A DNA stretch of 20,686 nucleotides. Source: CAVLCC01 sp963624975 (GTDB lineage: Bacteria; Actinomycetota; Coriobacteriia; Coriobacteriales; CADBOM01). The stretch spans positions 1 to 20,686 of the forward strand of contig CAVFRF010000039.1 in assembly GCA_963624975.1 (NCBI GenBank). The letters are read 5' to 3'. Each line of letters starts with the position of its first letter. Within the stretch, counting starts at the first letter, position 1. A program made the position numbers and the translations under genes. Positions 8,436-15,510 of this stretch are shown here, piece after piece. The notes under the pieces were generated by a model. That model was not told the DNA's origin. It worked only from the letters and a program-made list of their open reading frames with translations, and did not search any database.

Positions 8436-8441
8436 TATAAT
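8436..8441 (+). promoter_or_regulatory. Perfect TATAAT -10 box before the methyltransferase gene
   Basis: TATAAT lies 45 bases upstream of the methyltransferase start, inside the 70-base gap after folD. TTGGGA at 8421-8426 is only nine bases away, too close to be its -35, and nothing at the right distance matches well. The gene downstream has a strong ribosome binding site and distinct codon use, which fits its own promoter. Confidence 0.5.
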
Positions 8442-8486
8442 CTTTAAGGCTGGAAGGTTCAGGCAACATTAGCAACAGGAGGAAAT

Positions 8487-9299
8487 ATGGAAGGCATGTA
8501 CGTCATTGCTGAGAAGATCAACGGGTCCATCCCCAAGACCAGCAAGGCAATCGATGAGAAGGATGAGAGCTACATCCGCTACCTCGCCAAGGCTCAGGCC
8601 GAGGCTGGTTCCGACTTCATCGACTGCTGCGCCTCTCGTAACGAGGGCGAGCTGGACTACCAGAAGTGGCTCATCGACCTGATTCAGGACGAGACCGATC
8701 TGCCGATCTGCGTCGACAGCCCGAGCCCCGAGATCATCGTTCAGGCGATGAAGTTCTGCAAGAACCAGGAGGGCCTGGTCAACTCCGTGTCCATGGAGGG
8801 TGAGAAGTGCGACATCGTTCTTCCCGCCATCAAGGACAGCAAGTGGGGCGTCGTCGCACTTCTCTGCGACAACAGCGGCATCCCCGAGGATGCTGAGGGC
8901 CGTCTCGAGGTCTTCGGACAGCTCATGGAGAAGATGGAGCAGAACAACATCGCTCCCGAGCGCATCTACATCGACCCGCTGGTGGAGACCCTGGGTGCCA
9001 ACGAGGAGTCGCTCATCTGCTTCGCAGAGGTTTGCCGCGAGGTCAAGAAGCAGTATCCCAACATCCACCTCACCTCTGGTCTGTCCAACATCTCCTACGG
9101 TATGCCCTACCGCAAGATGATCAACATGGCATTCCTGGTGCTGGCTATGCAGGCTGGTATGGACAGCGCAATCGTGGACCCGCTGAACCGCGACTTCAGG
9201 GCTATCATGTACGCTGCCAACGCTCTGCTTGGCAACGACGAGATGGGTCTGGATTACATCGGCGCATTCCGCGAGGGCATCATCGGCCCGACCGAGTAG
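8487..9299 (+). CDS. Methyl-THF:corrinoid methyltransferase (AcsE/MtgA-like)
   Basis: Pterin-binding TIM-barrel methyltransferase of 270 residues that moves methyl groups between THF and a corrinoid protein. The start IAEKINGSIPKTSKAI matches the IGE(K/R)ING opening of the family. PICVDSPSPE, GLVNSVSMEGEKCD, LLCDNSGIP, IYIDPLVETL and GLSNISYGMPYRKMIN supply the folate-site loops in the expected order. By memory the sequence looks closer to THF-methylating enzymes of demethylase systems (MtgA type) than to Moorella AcsE, but an alignment is needed. Either role fits beside fhs-fchA-folD. AGGAGG ends four bases before ATG 8487. The gene uses more GCT, GGT and TCT codons than its neighbours, suggesting high expression or different origin. 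No corrinoid protein or reductase gene is adjacent. Confidence 0.88.
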   Translation: MEGMYVIAEKINGSIPKTSKAIDEKDESYIRYLAKAQAEAGSDFIDCCASRNEGELDYQKWLIDLIQDETDLPICVDSPSPEIIVQAMKFCKNQEGLVNSVSMEGEKCDIVLPAIKDSKWGVVALLCDNSGIPEDAEGRLEVFGQLMEKMEQNNIAPERIYIDPLVETLGANEESLICFAEVCREVKKQYPNIHLTSGLSNISYGMPYRKMINMAFLVLAMQAGMDSAIVDPLNRDFRAIMYAANALLGNDEMGLDYIGAFREGIIGPTE

Positions 9300-9337
9300 T
9301 CTTGCAGGCTGCCTAAGCCTCTAGATTAGATTCATGG

Positions 9338-9367
9338 GAGGAGCCTCGGAAACGAGGCTCCTCTTTT
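9338..9367 (+). terminator. Strong intrinsic terminator after the methyltransferase gene
   Basis: An 11-bp perfect stem (9338-9348 with 9353-9363) closes a GAAA tetraloop and is followed directly by TTTT at 9364-9367. It ends the rightward one-carbon transcript. The leftward tad operon ends at 9429 facing it; no separate T-tailed hairpin was found for that strand, so the same hairpin may also block the convergent transcript. Confidence 0.92.
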
Positions 9368-9428
9368 GTTGTACACTCGCTACGTGCTCGCTTTCACACG
9401 TCCCACGAGACTGCCGCCAGCATCTACG

Positions 9429-10229
9429 TCACGCCATCACGGGCTGCACGTGTATGCGGGCCGAACCCATCTGCAACGCGGCGTTTCCCGACACCTCCTT
9501 AGTGCCCACCACCGGCACTCCATCGAGCACCGTCATGTTCTTGGAGCCGCAGTCCACCACCCATAGCCTGTGCTGCGATACGAACATCTCGGCATGTTTT
9601 CTAGACACCCTGAGGTCGGGCACGATGATGTCGTTGCTGGTGGCGCGTCCGATGGTGATCCGGTCGCCTTCGGATGCCAGCTCGCGAGAATATCCGGGAA
9701 AGCCGTTGAGCTCTATCTCGAGATTCCATGACGTTGGCACAGATGGCTGCTGCTGGTCCGAACGGGCTGGAACCATGGCATCCTCGCAAATGGTGTCGGT
9801 GTAGTTCCACGAAGTCGCGCTGCGTTGCGTTTTCCATATCGCCGTTGTATCGTCTGTTCCCGGCTGCGATACGACCGTATCGGACTGCGCCGCTGAGAAT
9901 ACCGTTCCGCCGACGTCAGACCCCGATCCTGCCGAAGAGGACATGCAGACAGCATCGTCCTTTGATATCGGCGACGTAGTGACCGTGGGTCCAGCAGCCT
10001 CGTCTGATACGCCTTCTAGCAGCTCCTCCAAGCTGGAATTCTCGACATCCCCCAGCGACGACAGCGCGACGGACTTGGGCAGAGGCTCGCTCGCAACAGC
10101 TTGAGCATCACGCGTATTTCCACTATTCAGCGAAACAGAATTCTCGTCAACCGGAAACCGGTGCATGCACACATAGCATGTGTCCATATCGTCGAAGGTC
10201 CTGCTGTTGCAGCACGGGCATGTTTTCAT
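9429..10229 (-). CDS. Zinc-ribbon and FHA-domain protein, last gene of the tad operon
   Basis: Protein of 266 residues. The N terminus has Cys4, Cys6, Cys7, Cys18 and Cys21 (CPCC...CYVC), a likely zinc ribbon. A Ser/Thr/Asp-rich linker of about 140 residues follows, and then an FHA domain at about 168-263 with ITIGRATSNDIIV, Ser209, Arg210 and His212 in SRKHAE, the residues that hold phosphothreonine in this family. The linker is a plausible Ser/Thr kinase target. Its ATG overlaps the stop of the DUF192 gene (ATGA), with AGGAG ten bases upstream, so it is co-expressed with the pilus genes. I infer a signalling or assembly-control role for the pilus; the kinase and the phosphorylated partner are not in the window. 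Confidence 0.85.
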   Translation of the reverse strand: MKTCPCCNSRTFDDMDTCYVCMHRFPVDENSVSLNSGNTRDAQAVASEPLPKSVALSSLGDVENSSLEELLEGVSDEAAGPTVTTSPISKDDAVCMSSSAGSGSDVGGTVFSAAQSDTVVSQPGTDDTTAIWKTQRSATSWNYTDTICEDAMVPARSDQQQPSVPTSWNLEIELNGFPGYSRELASEGDRITIGRATSNDIIVPDLRVSRKHAEMFVSQHRLWVVDCGSKNMTVLDGVPVVGTKEVSGNAALQMGSARIHVQPVMA

Positions 10230-10756
10230 GGCCGAACAGCTCCTCTCTTAAAATCGGCATCTTCGTCAACCCCGACATCGTGCTGGGTGGCGAAACCCAT
10301 CTCGAGCCTGTCGCCCGCCATTGGCCACGCCGATTCCGGATCCGCCTCGCGCTCGCATGTAAACCTGGCCTTGTGACAGCTCAGCAAACGCCCCTTCCCG
10401 ACGTTTCTCTCGGAACGCAACACCACTCCGCCAGCATCGACGAACATCACGTCTATCGCGAACTTCATTCCAAACGTATGCACCGACCTGCACGGCACCA
10501 GGCAAAGCACCTCGGTCTGCATCTGCTTCTGCGAGGTATTGCGACCATCGGCTTTACAGTCTGCGCGCAACGCGTCCTCAGATTCGATGCCGTCCTGCCC
10601 CAATTCGCAACGATTCCCGTAGCCAGCGCTCTCCCAGTCCGGTTGCCGCAAGTCCCCGCGATGGCCGCTCCCCTGTCCCAGCAATCCCCTGCACCTCTCG
10701 GCGAAGGTCGATGCCATCCGAATTCGAAACGTTCCCCCATCGCATGTACACTGCAT
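10226..10756 (-). CDS. DUF192 family protein with an unusual insertion
   Basis: Protein of 176 residues related to DUF192, small proteins of unknown biochemical role found in many bacteria. The two recognisable parts are STFAERCRGLLG at about 16-27 and LVPCRSVHTFGMKFAIDVMF at 86-105, the conserved core. Between them is a Gln/Gly/Asp-rich insert of roughly 55 residues that relatives lack. DUF192 proteins are usually 100-150 residues long, so the insert explains most of the excess. ATG 10756 begins 13 bases after the preceding pseudopilin gene and has only a weak ribosome binding site; Met14 is an alternative. The stop overlaps the FHA gene start. No signal peptide is apparent. Confidence 0.75.
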   Translation of the reverse strand: MQCTCDGGTFRIRMASTFAERCRGLLGQGSGHRGDLRQPDWESAGYGNRCELGQDGIESEDALRADCKADGRNTSQKQMQTEVLCLVPCRSVHTFGMKFAIDVMFVDAGGVVLRSERNVGKGRLLSCHKARFTCEREADPESAWPMAGDRLEMGFATQHDVGVDEDADFKRGAVRP

Positions 10757-10769
10757 GTCTTGTCCAATC

Positions 10770-11261
10770 TCACACCCATCCCGTCGGCTCGTACGGATCC
10801 ACCACGAACGACTTCTCGTACTCCAACGTGGGGAACAGCATCCCGAAGACCCCCGACGAGAAGAACGGCGGAGAATACTTCAAGCTGCACGTGAACCTTC
10901 GCCACCTTGGCTCTAGCGAGAACACCAACCCGCCATCGTCGTGAGCATCTCCCGAAAACAGCCCAAGGTCGGTGGACACGACCTCCACCTCGGAGTTCTC
11001 GCGATTCCAGAAAGCCTCGCTTATGGCTTTCTCCACGTTGGCATCGGCGGACGACTTGCCGTACTCGCCGTAGCCCGGCGACACCCCGTACACCCTCACG
11101 GCCTCGGCCGACACCTTGTCGAACCTTGCGCATTCCACCATGTATCCGACGAGGTTTGCAAGTATTCCAGCGACTATGAGGATCACGGGGATCAGCACCA
11201 CCAGTTCCACCGCCATCTGGCCTCTCGCATCCCTACAGATGCCCACCCAGCTTCGCTTCAC
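10770..11261 (-). CDS. TadE-like pseudopilin (third of three)
   Basis: Membrane-anchored pseudopilin of 163 residues. The signature is RG|QMAVEL at 13-20: Gly14 at -1 and Glu19 at +5 fit class III prepilin processing. The hydrophobic helix VVLIPVILIVAGILANLVGY follows. The remaining 120 residues are extracytoplasmic, with a likely beta-rich end. The open frame extends upstream into the TadG-like gene, but GTG 11261 lies four bases after that gene's stop and has GGAGG 11 bases upstream, giving a normal short leader of 14 residues. In Tad systems TadE/TadF-type pseudopilins are needed to assemble Flp fibres. It is co-transcribed with the DUF192 gene. Confidence 0.85.
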   Translation of the reverse strand: MKRSWVGICRDARGQMAVELVVLIPVILIVAGILANLVGYMVECARFDKVSAEAVRVYGVSPGYGEYGKSSADANVEKAISEAFWNRENSEVEVVSTDLGLFSGDAHDDGGLVFSLEPRWRRFTCSLKYSPPFFSSGVFGMLFPTLEYEKSFVVDPYEPTGWV

Positions 11262-11265
11262 AACA

Positions 11266-13296
11266 TCACCCGCCTCCCAAGCGCCCGAGCACCTCGTCCA
11301 GGCTCTCGAGCACCGATCCGGTGTTTTCGGGAAGGTCGATATGGACCATCTTGCCAAGCGTCTCGAAGTCGACGGAATCCCACGATTCGCCATCGACCAC
11401 GAAGGCCCGTGCTGCTTGCAGCGCATTCGCAAGCCCCTCGTTGCTCTCCTCCAAGATGTAGGACGTGTTGATGGTGAGCGGCTTTGGACTCGATAGCTTG
11501 GCGGGTTCCAGCCCCACCGAGGTGAGCGCTGCGGTAAACGCGCCCTTGGCCCACGCCCCCAACCCGGATTCGCCCAATCCCGGAATCGCATCGACGACCC
11601 TCTCCATGCCCGAAGCGAACGAGTCCATGCCGTTGGAGTATGTGCTCAAAGCCCATCCCCACAGATCGAACACCCAGTCGAAACCCGACCCTACGAGCGC
11701 CCCCGAGCCGCTGTCTTTGGCATCTTGGCAAAGCCCGTCGAGCATCGACGACAAGATGTTCTGCCCGTCTTCCGGCACGTCCTTGCCCAAGGCAGCACCG
11801 GATATCGCGACCCTGGGGCCAATCGAGGCGTTGGACCCCATGAGCGACGACGAGAGCAACCCGGGCGCGTCGTGGCTCGAGGTGTCCACGACCACGGCTA
11901 TGCATCCATACCTTCCCGGCGGCTTTGGGTCGTACCTCTTGCTAGGCGACGATACCTCCGTCATGGCCTCGCCGTACTTCTCGAAAGACCTTTCCGCCAG
12001 CTCCTTGGCCTTGCGCTCCGCCTCGGTGGCCTTATGGCAGTTCTCCTCGTAGATGTCGGCCTGCTCCGCAACGATCCGATAGTGGTACTCGAAGCCGTTC
12101 TCTATCGAAGACGACGGCGAACCCACCTTGCCCAGAGTCGAGGCGAACAGCCCGCATTCTTCGCAGCTCGAGTACGTGCCCGCATCCAGCTGCCTCAGCG
12201 ACCCCTTGCCCGCAGCCCCGGCCGAAGCATAGGAAGAGCATTCCGGCGTGCCATGCAGCACCCCGTCCGACGATGCCCACCAGTGGAAATCGTCGTACAT
12301 GCTGGTCTGCCTCATCTCGTCGGTGTTGACGGGCAGCAGCGGAAAGTACGCGTCGAACGACTCCCCTTCTCCCGAAACATATCCCTGGGACAGTGCCTCC
12401 GAGGCGTACCGGTAGAACACCTTGCGGCACTCCGACTTGGTCTTGTCTTCCGAACTGCTGCCATCCGGCGACTCGAATATGAGCCTGCTCGAGTAGTACG
12501 CTCTGGCGCGCTGCAACGGCACCGAGAACGTCCATGCGTCGACCGACGAATAGTAGGGGTTGGAAACGCCGGACATGTTGGCCAGAGTCGCAGCTCTCTG
12601 GTACATGCAGTAGTCGGGGTCGGCGCCGCAGTCGGCCTCGTAGGCGGTATCGAGAGCATCGTTCATGGCCTTGGCGTATTGCTCGGATTCGGCAACGTAT
12701 TGCGCTATCTCCGGCCCGTTGTCTTCAAGCTCTTCAGTGGCATCCGAGATGTCGGCCAATTCGGGAAACGAGCCGTCGCCCGTGAAGGGGAACGGGATGG
12801 CGGTGCCAACATAGCTCGCACCGGTCTCCTCGGCGTTCTTCTCCACCGTGGCGGCCGCATTGAGCATGCAGATATAGGGAAGCGCCTTCTGCAGCTTGTT
12901 CAGCGCCTTTCTGGCAGAATCGGATATCCTGTCGCGCACCGACGAGACCCTTGCCGCAGATGCCATCAGCTCGGCTCCCTTTCCGGCACCACCGGGGATG
13001 CAGCACATCACTATCGCCGTGCCATACATGGTGAGCGCTACCAGCGACACCGAGAGGATCACGGCATCGGCCACGCGCGAGATGGTGTAGAAGTCGGCCA
13101 CTACGTTCTCGGCCGACAGCGCCGCCGAATCCGCCACGAACTGTATGTTGGGAGCCTCGCCCTGCACCCATTTGACCTGGGCCGCGCTCACCAGCAGCAC
13201 CACCGCCAACATCAGCGACACCGCCACCGTGAGCGTGGTGTAGCCGCCCTCGTCTTTCAAGAACGGGTCTTTGCAACCCCTACGGCACGTCGTCAT
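11266..13296 (-). CDS. Large TadG-like pilus protein with Ada-like Cys/His motif
   Basis: TadG-like protein of 676 residues. Its N terminus is DEGGYTTLTVAVSLMLAVV with a membrane helix at about 20-40, followed by the family-typical ADSAALSAENVV near 55-66. A second hydrophobic helix spans about 77-101. The remainder (over 570 residues) should be outside the membrane and holds ten cysteines. His348, Cys353, Cys378 and Cys381 form a HGTPEC...CEEC arrangement like the small zinc motif of Ada. TadG proteins are usually large pseudopilin-related products at the end of tad operons and may cap or anchor the fibre. Start ATG 13296 has AGGAGG 11 bases upstream; GTG 13308 is an alternative. Function beyond pilus association is unknown. 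Confidence 0.82.
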   Translation of the reverse strand: MTTCRRGCKDPFLKDEGGYTTLTVAVSLMLAVVLLVSAAQVKWVQGEAPNIQFVADSAALSAENVVADFYTISRVADAVILSVSLVALTMYGTAIVMCCIPGGAGKGAELMASAARVSSVRDRISDSARKALNKLQKALPYICMLNAAATVEKNAEETGASYVGTAIPFPFTGDGSFPELADISDATEELEDNGPEIAQYVAESEQYAKAMNDALDTAYEADCGADPDYCMYQRAATLANMSGVSNPYYSSVDAWTFSVPLQRARAYYSSRLIFESPDGSSSEDKTKSECRKVFYRYASEALSQGYVSGEGESFDAYFPLLPVNTDEMRQTSMYDDFHWWASSDGVLHGTPECSSYASAGAAGKGSLRQLDAGTYSSCEECGLFASTLGKVGSPSSSIENGFEYHYRIVAEQADIYEENCHKATEAERKAKELAERSFEKYGEAMTEVSSPSKRYDPKPPGRYGCIAVVVDTSSHDAPGLLSSSLMGSNASIGPRVAISGAALGKDVPEDGQNILSSMLDGLCQDAKDSGSGALVGSGFDWVFDLWGWALSTYSNGMDSFASGMERVVDAIPGLGESGLGAWAKGAFTAALTSVGLEPAKLSSPKPLTINTSYILEESNEGLANALQAARAFVVDGESWDSVDFETLGKMVHIDLPENTGSVLESLDEVLGRLGGG

Positions 13297-13358
13297 CGTG
13301 TAACGCACCTCCTCTCCTCGTTCCATCTCGTTGCCTGCACACGCATATGCGAACGCGT

Positions 13359-13811
13359 CTAGTCGTCCCAATGCCGAGGCCAGCTCGACGGATCCAGGCC
13401 CTGCGACACCGCCCAGTCGGGCTGGGTGCGCGACTCGACTTCCACCGACACCTCGACGTGGCCATCGGCGTCGAGCAGCCCCGCAGCCGCCATGGCCCCT
13501 CCTACCAGCGGCAATGGCTCCAGCTCTCCGGAAACCTCGATCTTCACGTTGGCAGAGGTCTCGTCGCCATCGATGCTCACGTCCCAGTCGCCATCGTGGA
13601 ACACTGCCGCATCGGGAACGGCCTCGAGCTGGGACAGGACCATGTCCTCGCAAGTTTCCGTCGAATCCTCGTCAAGCACGGCCATCATCCTGAGGCCCTG
13701 TCCTGCCGCAGCCTGCATCACCATCTTGTCGAACAGGATGATTCCAGGCTGCAGCAGTATGAGCAGCAGCAACAGCACCACCGGGATCAAAAAGGCAGCC
13801 TCCACCGTCAT
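13359..13811 (-). CDS. TadE-like pseudopilin (second of three) with problematic start
   Basis: The frame encodes a clear TadE-like pseudopilin: MTVEAAFLIPVVLLLLLILL then an extracytoplasmic region ending in SWPRHWDD. The only usual start codon in frame is ATG 13811, giving 150 residues with no leader and no ribosome binding site. In the same frame just before it are codons for Ser-Gly-Gln, completing the SG|QMTVEA processing signature shared by its neighbours, so translation should begin further upstream. A GTG at 13833 follows the previous stop directly and would work if one base near 13815-13825 were removed. I think a one-base indel or an unusual initiation is involved. The next gene starts 62 bases downstream. 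Confidence 0.75.
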   Translation of the reverse strand: MTVEAAFLIPVVLLLLLILLQPGIILFDKMVMQAAAGQGLRMMAVLDEDSTETCEDMVLSQLEAVPDAAVFHDGDWDVSIDGDETSANVKIEVSGELEPLPLVGGAMAAAGLLDADGHVEVSVEVESRTQPDWAVSQGLDPSSWPRHWDD

Positions 13812-13833
13812 CTGTCCGCTGGTGCTCGCGCAC

Positions 13834-14049
13834 TTAGTACATGAGAACGTACCCGAATGCTTCGGAGTCCACGCAGTTCGGGGCGCATTGCGTCGCCTTG
13901 TCCACCACGATTCCCTCCGATATGCGCGAGGCCATGGCGGCAACGCCGACGACGATGGCGATGAACGCCGCCGCAACCACGACGAACTCCACCGAGGCCT
14001 GTCCGGATTGGCGTTCACGACAGCATGCTCTGCGAAATGTCGGAAGCAT
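13834..14049 (-). CDS. Short TadE-like pseudopilin (first of three)
   Basis: Protein of 71 residues: a basic leader, SG|QASVEF at about 15-22 (Gly at -1, Glu at +5), a hydrophobic helix VVVAAAFIAIVVGVAAMA and a short tail with two cysteines (CAPNC). The layout is that of a minor pilin or pseudopilin, but the mature part of about 55 residues is closer in size to Flp than to TadE. ATG 14049 overlaps the preceding gene by 35 bases and the ribosome binding site is weak, so expression is probably coupled to that gene. It stops at TAA 13836-13834, directly before the next pseudopilin. Confidence 0.75.
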   Translation of the reverse strand: MLPTFRRACCRERQSGQASVEFVVVAAAFIAIVVGVAAMASRISEGIVVDKATQCAPNCVDSEAFGYVLMY

Positions 14050-14614
14050 CGAGCACCACCACCCTGATCACCAGCTGCGTCTCGTCCTCGATGGAGCTTT
14101 GCGGAATCATGGTCACCATCACCGACGACGACCCGTCGTTCATATCGGCGGCACATCCCCAGGCATTGCCCGACACGTCGAGGAATCCCGATTCCATGAG
14201 CGTCGCGCCCGACTGCTCCAACGACTCCAGCACGGCCTTGGCGCATTCCGACGCATCGTCGTCGGACTTGTAGGTCCACGTGGTGCCGCCCGGCGTGCTC
14301 GTGCATTCCGAGAACGCCCACTCTATGGGAATTGCGATCGGCATTCCGTCGAAGTCGTCTTCGTAGTCCATCGACGCGACCGCATCCACATCGATGTTGC
14401 CTCCGCCCCGGCCCCCATACTGGTCGGCCAGCTCGCTTTCCTCTATGTAGTCTTCTACCAGCATCGACTGCATTTCGTTTGCCCTTTCACTCAGATTGTT
14501 CGATTTATCGGCTCTGCTTATGCAGAACCACGCTGTTGCCACCACGGCGACGGCGACCACGGCAATCGCCGTGTTTCGAACCGTCCTACGCGGTACCGTC
14601 TTCGCCACCCTCAT
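14015..14614 (-). CDS. Unrecognised membrane-anchored protein in the tad operon
   Basis: I do not recognise this 199-residue product. A basic N terminus (MRVAKTVPRRTVRN) is followed by one hydrophobic helix at about 14-32, then an acidic extracytoplasmic domain with three cysteines. By the positive-inside rule the C-terminal domain faces out. There is no QxxxE pilin signature and no good lipobox at Cys31. ATG 14614 overlaps the flp stop (ATGA) and the 3' end overlaps the next pseudopilin gene by 35 bases. This tight packing argues that it is a true gene with a pilus-related job, possibly chaperone or minor subunit; that is inference only. Confidence 0.75.
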   Translation of the reverse strand: MRVAKTVPRRTVRNTAIAVVAVAVVATAWFCISRADKSNNLSERANEMQSMLVEDYIEESELADQYGGRGGGNIDVDAVASMDYEDDFDGMPIAIPIEWAFSECTSTPGGTTWTYKSDDDASECAKAVLESLEQSGATLMESGFLDVSGNAWGCAADMNDGSSSVMVTMIPQSSIEDETQLVIRVVVLDASDISQSMLS

Positions 14615-14844
14615 AGCGAGTTGATTCCGTTGGCGATGGCGTTCCACAGCTCCTGCAGCTTGTCCTTGAACAGCGCCACGGCCACGATTGCAATGACCAC
14701 CAGCACGCCCACCAAGATCGCATACTCGGTGGTGCCCTGACCGCGTTCGTCCATGCACCTGCACCGCACCCGCCTCATGCACTGCCCCATGCGCCCGAGG
14801 CCTCTCCTAACCGCCATATCCATCTTCACTGCAACCTTTCCCAT
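14611..14844 (-). CDS. flp: Flp-type (type IVb) prepilin
   Basis: Major pilin candidate of 77 residues. The signature ERG|QGTTEYAILVGV has Gly35 at -1, Glu40 at +5 and Tyr41, the hallmark of Flp pilins cut by TadV/CpaA-type peptidase. The hydrophobic helix LVGVLVVIAIVAVALF follows and the short tail KDKLQELWNAIANGINSL is typical. The mature pilin would be 42 residues. The leader of 35 residues is long for Flp and rich in Arg, Met and Cys. The start is nevertheless secure: AAGGAGG stands close upstream of ATG 14844, and it is among the best ribosome binding sites in the operon, as expected for the most abundant product. An internal ATG (residue 31) is a less likely start. Confidence 0.93.
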   Translation of the reverse strand: MGKVAVKMDMAVRRGLGRMGQCMRRVRCRCMDERGQGTTEYAILVGVLVVIAIVAVALFKDKLQELWNAIANGINSL

Positions 14845-14857
14845 AACCTTCTCCTCC

Positions 14858-15508
14858 TTAGAACTGCTCCATCAATTCCAGCAAGAACGGCCCGCACACC
14901 AGCAACAGCATTGCGGGCAGTATCAGCATTCCAGTGGGCACCAGCATCTTGGTCGGTGCCTTCGACGCCTTCTCCTCGATCGAATCGCGGTATTCGCGCC
15001 TCACCTCGTCGGACAATCCCTCGAGCATGGGCATGAGCCTGCTGCCGAACCTCACCGAGCGCAGCGAGATGCGCGTGAAACGCGAAAACGACTTGCTGCC
15101 CAGACGCTCGGCAAGCTCGCCCATCGCCTCCTCGCGAGATGCCAGCCCCGAAGCCATGACCGCTGCGGTTGCGCGGCATTCGCGGGCTAGCCCCGTGTCG
15201 AACCTGTTGGCATACAGGGCGAAGGCGTTCTCGAACGAGAGGCCAGCTTCCATCCCCAGCCCCAGCACGTCGATCAGCTCGGCAAGATCCCTGTCCACGT
15301 CGATACGCGGCTTGCCCGCAATCAAGCACTTGAGAGCCGCCCCGAACCCGAACAACGATCCGGATTCGCGCTCGGAGCTTTCCGCATCCGACGCGACTCG
15401 CGCCTCGATCTGCAAGTTCCTGCGCTTGCGTTCCCCGTAATCCATGACCCGCATCGCGCAGATGGCCACGCAAACCGCCATCAGCACCATCGCAACCACA
15501 GCAGCCAT
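14858..15508 (-). CDS. tadC: Tad pilus inner-membrane platform protein TadC
   Basis: Protein of 216 residues with a type II secretion F (T2SSF) domain at about 75-205. An N-terminal helix (MAAVVAMVLMAVCVAICAM) is followed by a cytoplasmic helical bundle containing LIDVLGLGMEAGLSFENAFA and a C-terminal membrane helix at about 187-210. With TadB it forms the membrane platform that the TadA ATPase drives. It is on the short side for the family (many are near 300), with a reduced N-terminal region. ATG 15508 has GGAGG seven bases upstream; a GTG two codons earlier overlaps the tadB stop and is less well placed. flp begins 13 bases after its stop. Confidence 0.88.
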   Translation of the reverse strand: MAAVVAMVLMAVCVAICAMRVMDYGERKRRNLQIEARVASDAESSERESGSLFGFGAALKCLIAGKPRIDVDRDLAELIDVLGLGMEAGLSFENAFALYANRFDTGLARECRATAAVMASGLASREEAMGELAERLGSKSFSRFTRISLRSVRFGSRLMPMLEGLSDEVRREYRDSIEEKASKAPTKMLVPTGMLILPAMLLLVCGPFLLELMEQF

Positions 15509-15510
15509 GC

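Noticed and set aside
10465..11133. Minus-strand frame of 222 codons overlapping the pseudopilin and DUF192 genes
   Set aside because: Arg/Gly/Val-rich out-of-frame translation; both overlapped frames have family signatures.
11725..13362. Plus-strand frame of 545 codons opposite the TadG-like gene
   Set aside because: Low-complexity Arg/Val/Gly product with no ribosome binding site; the minus-strand gene fits the operon and has TadG features.
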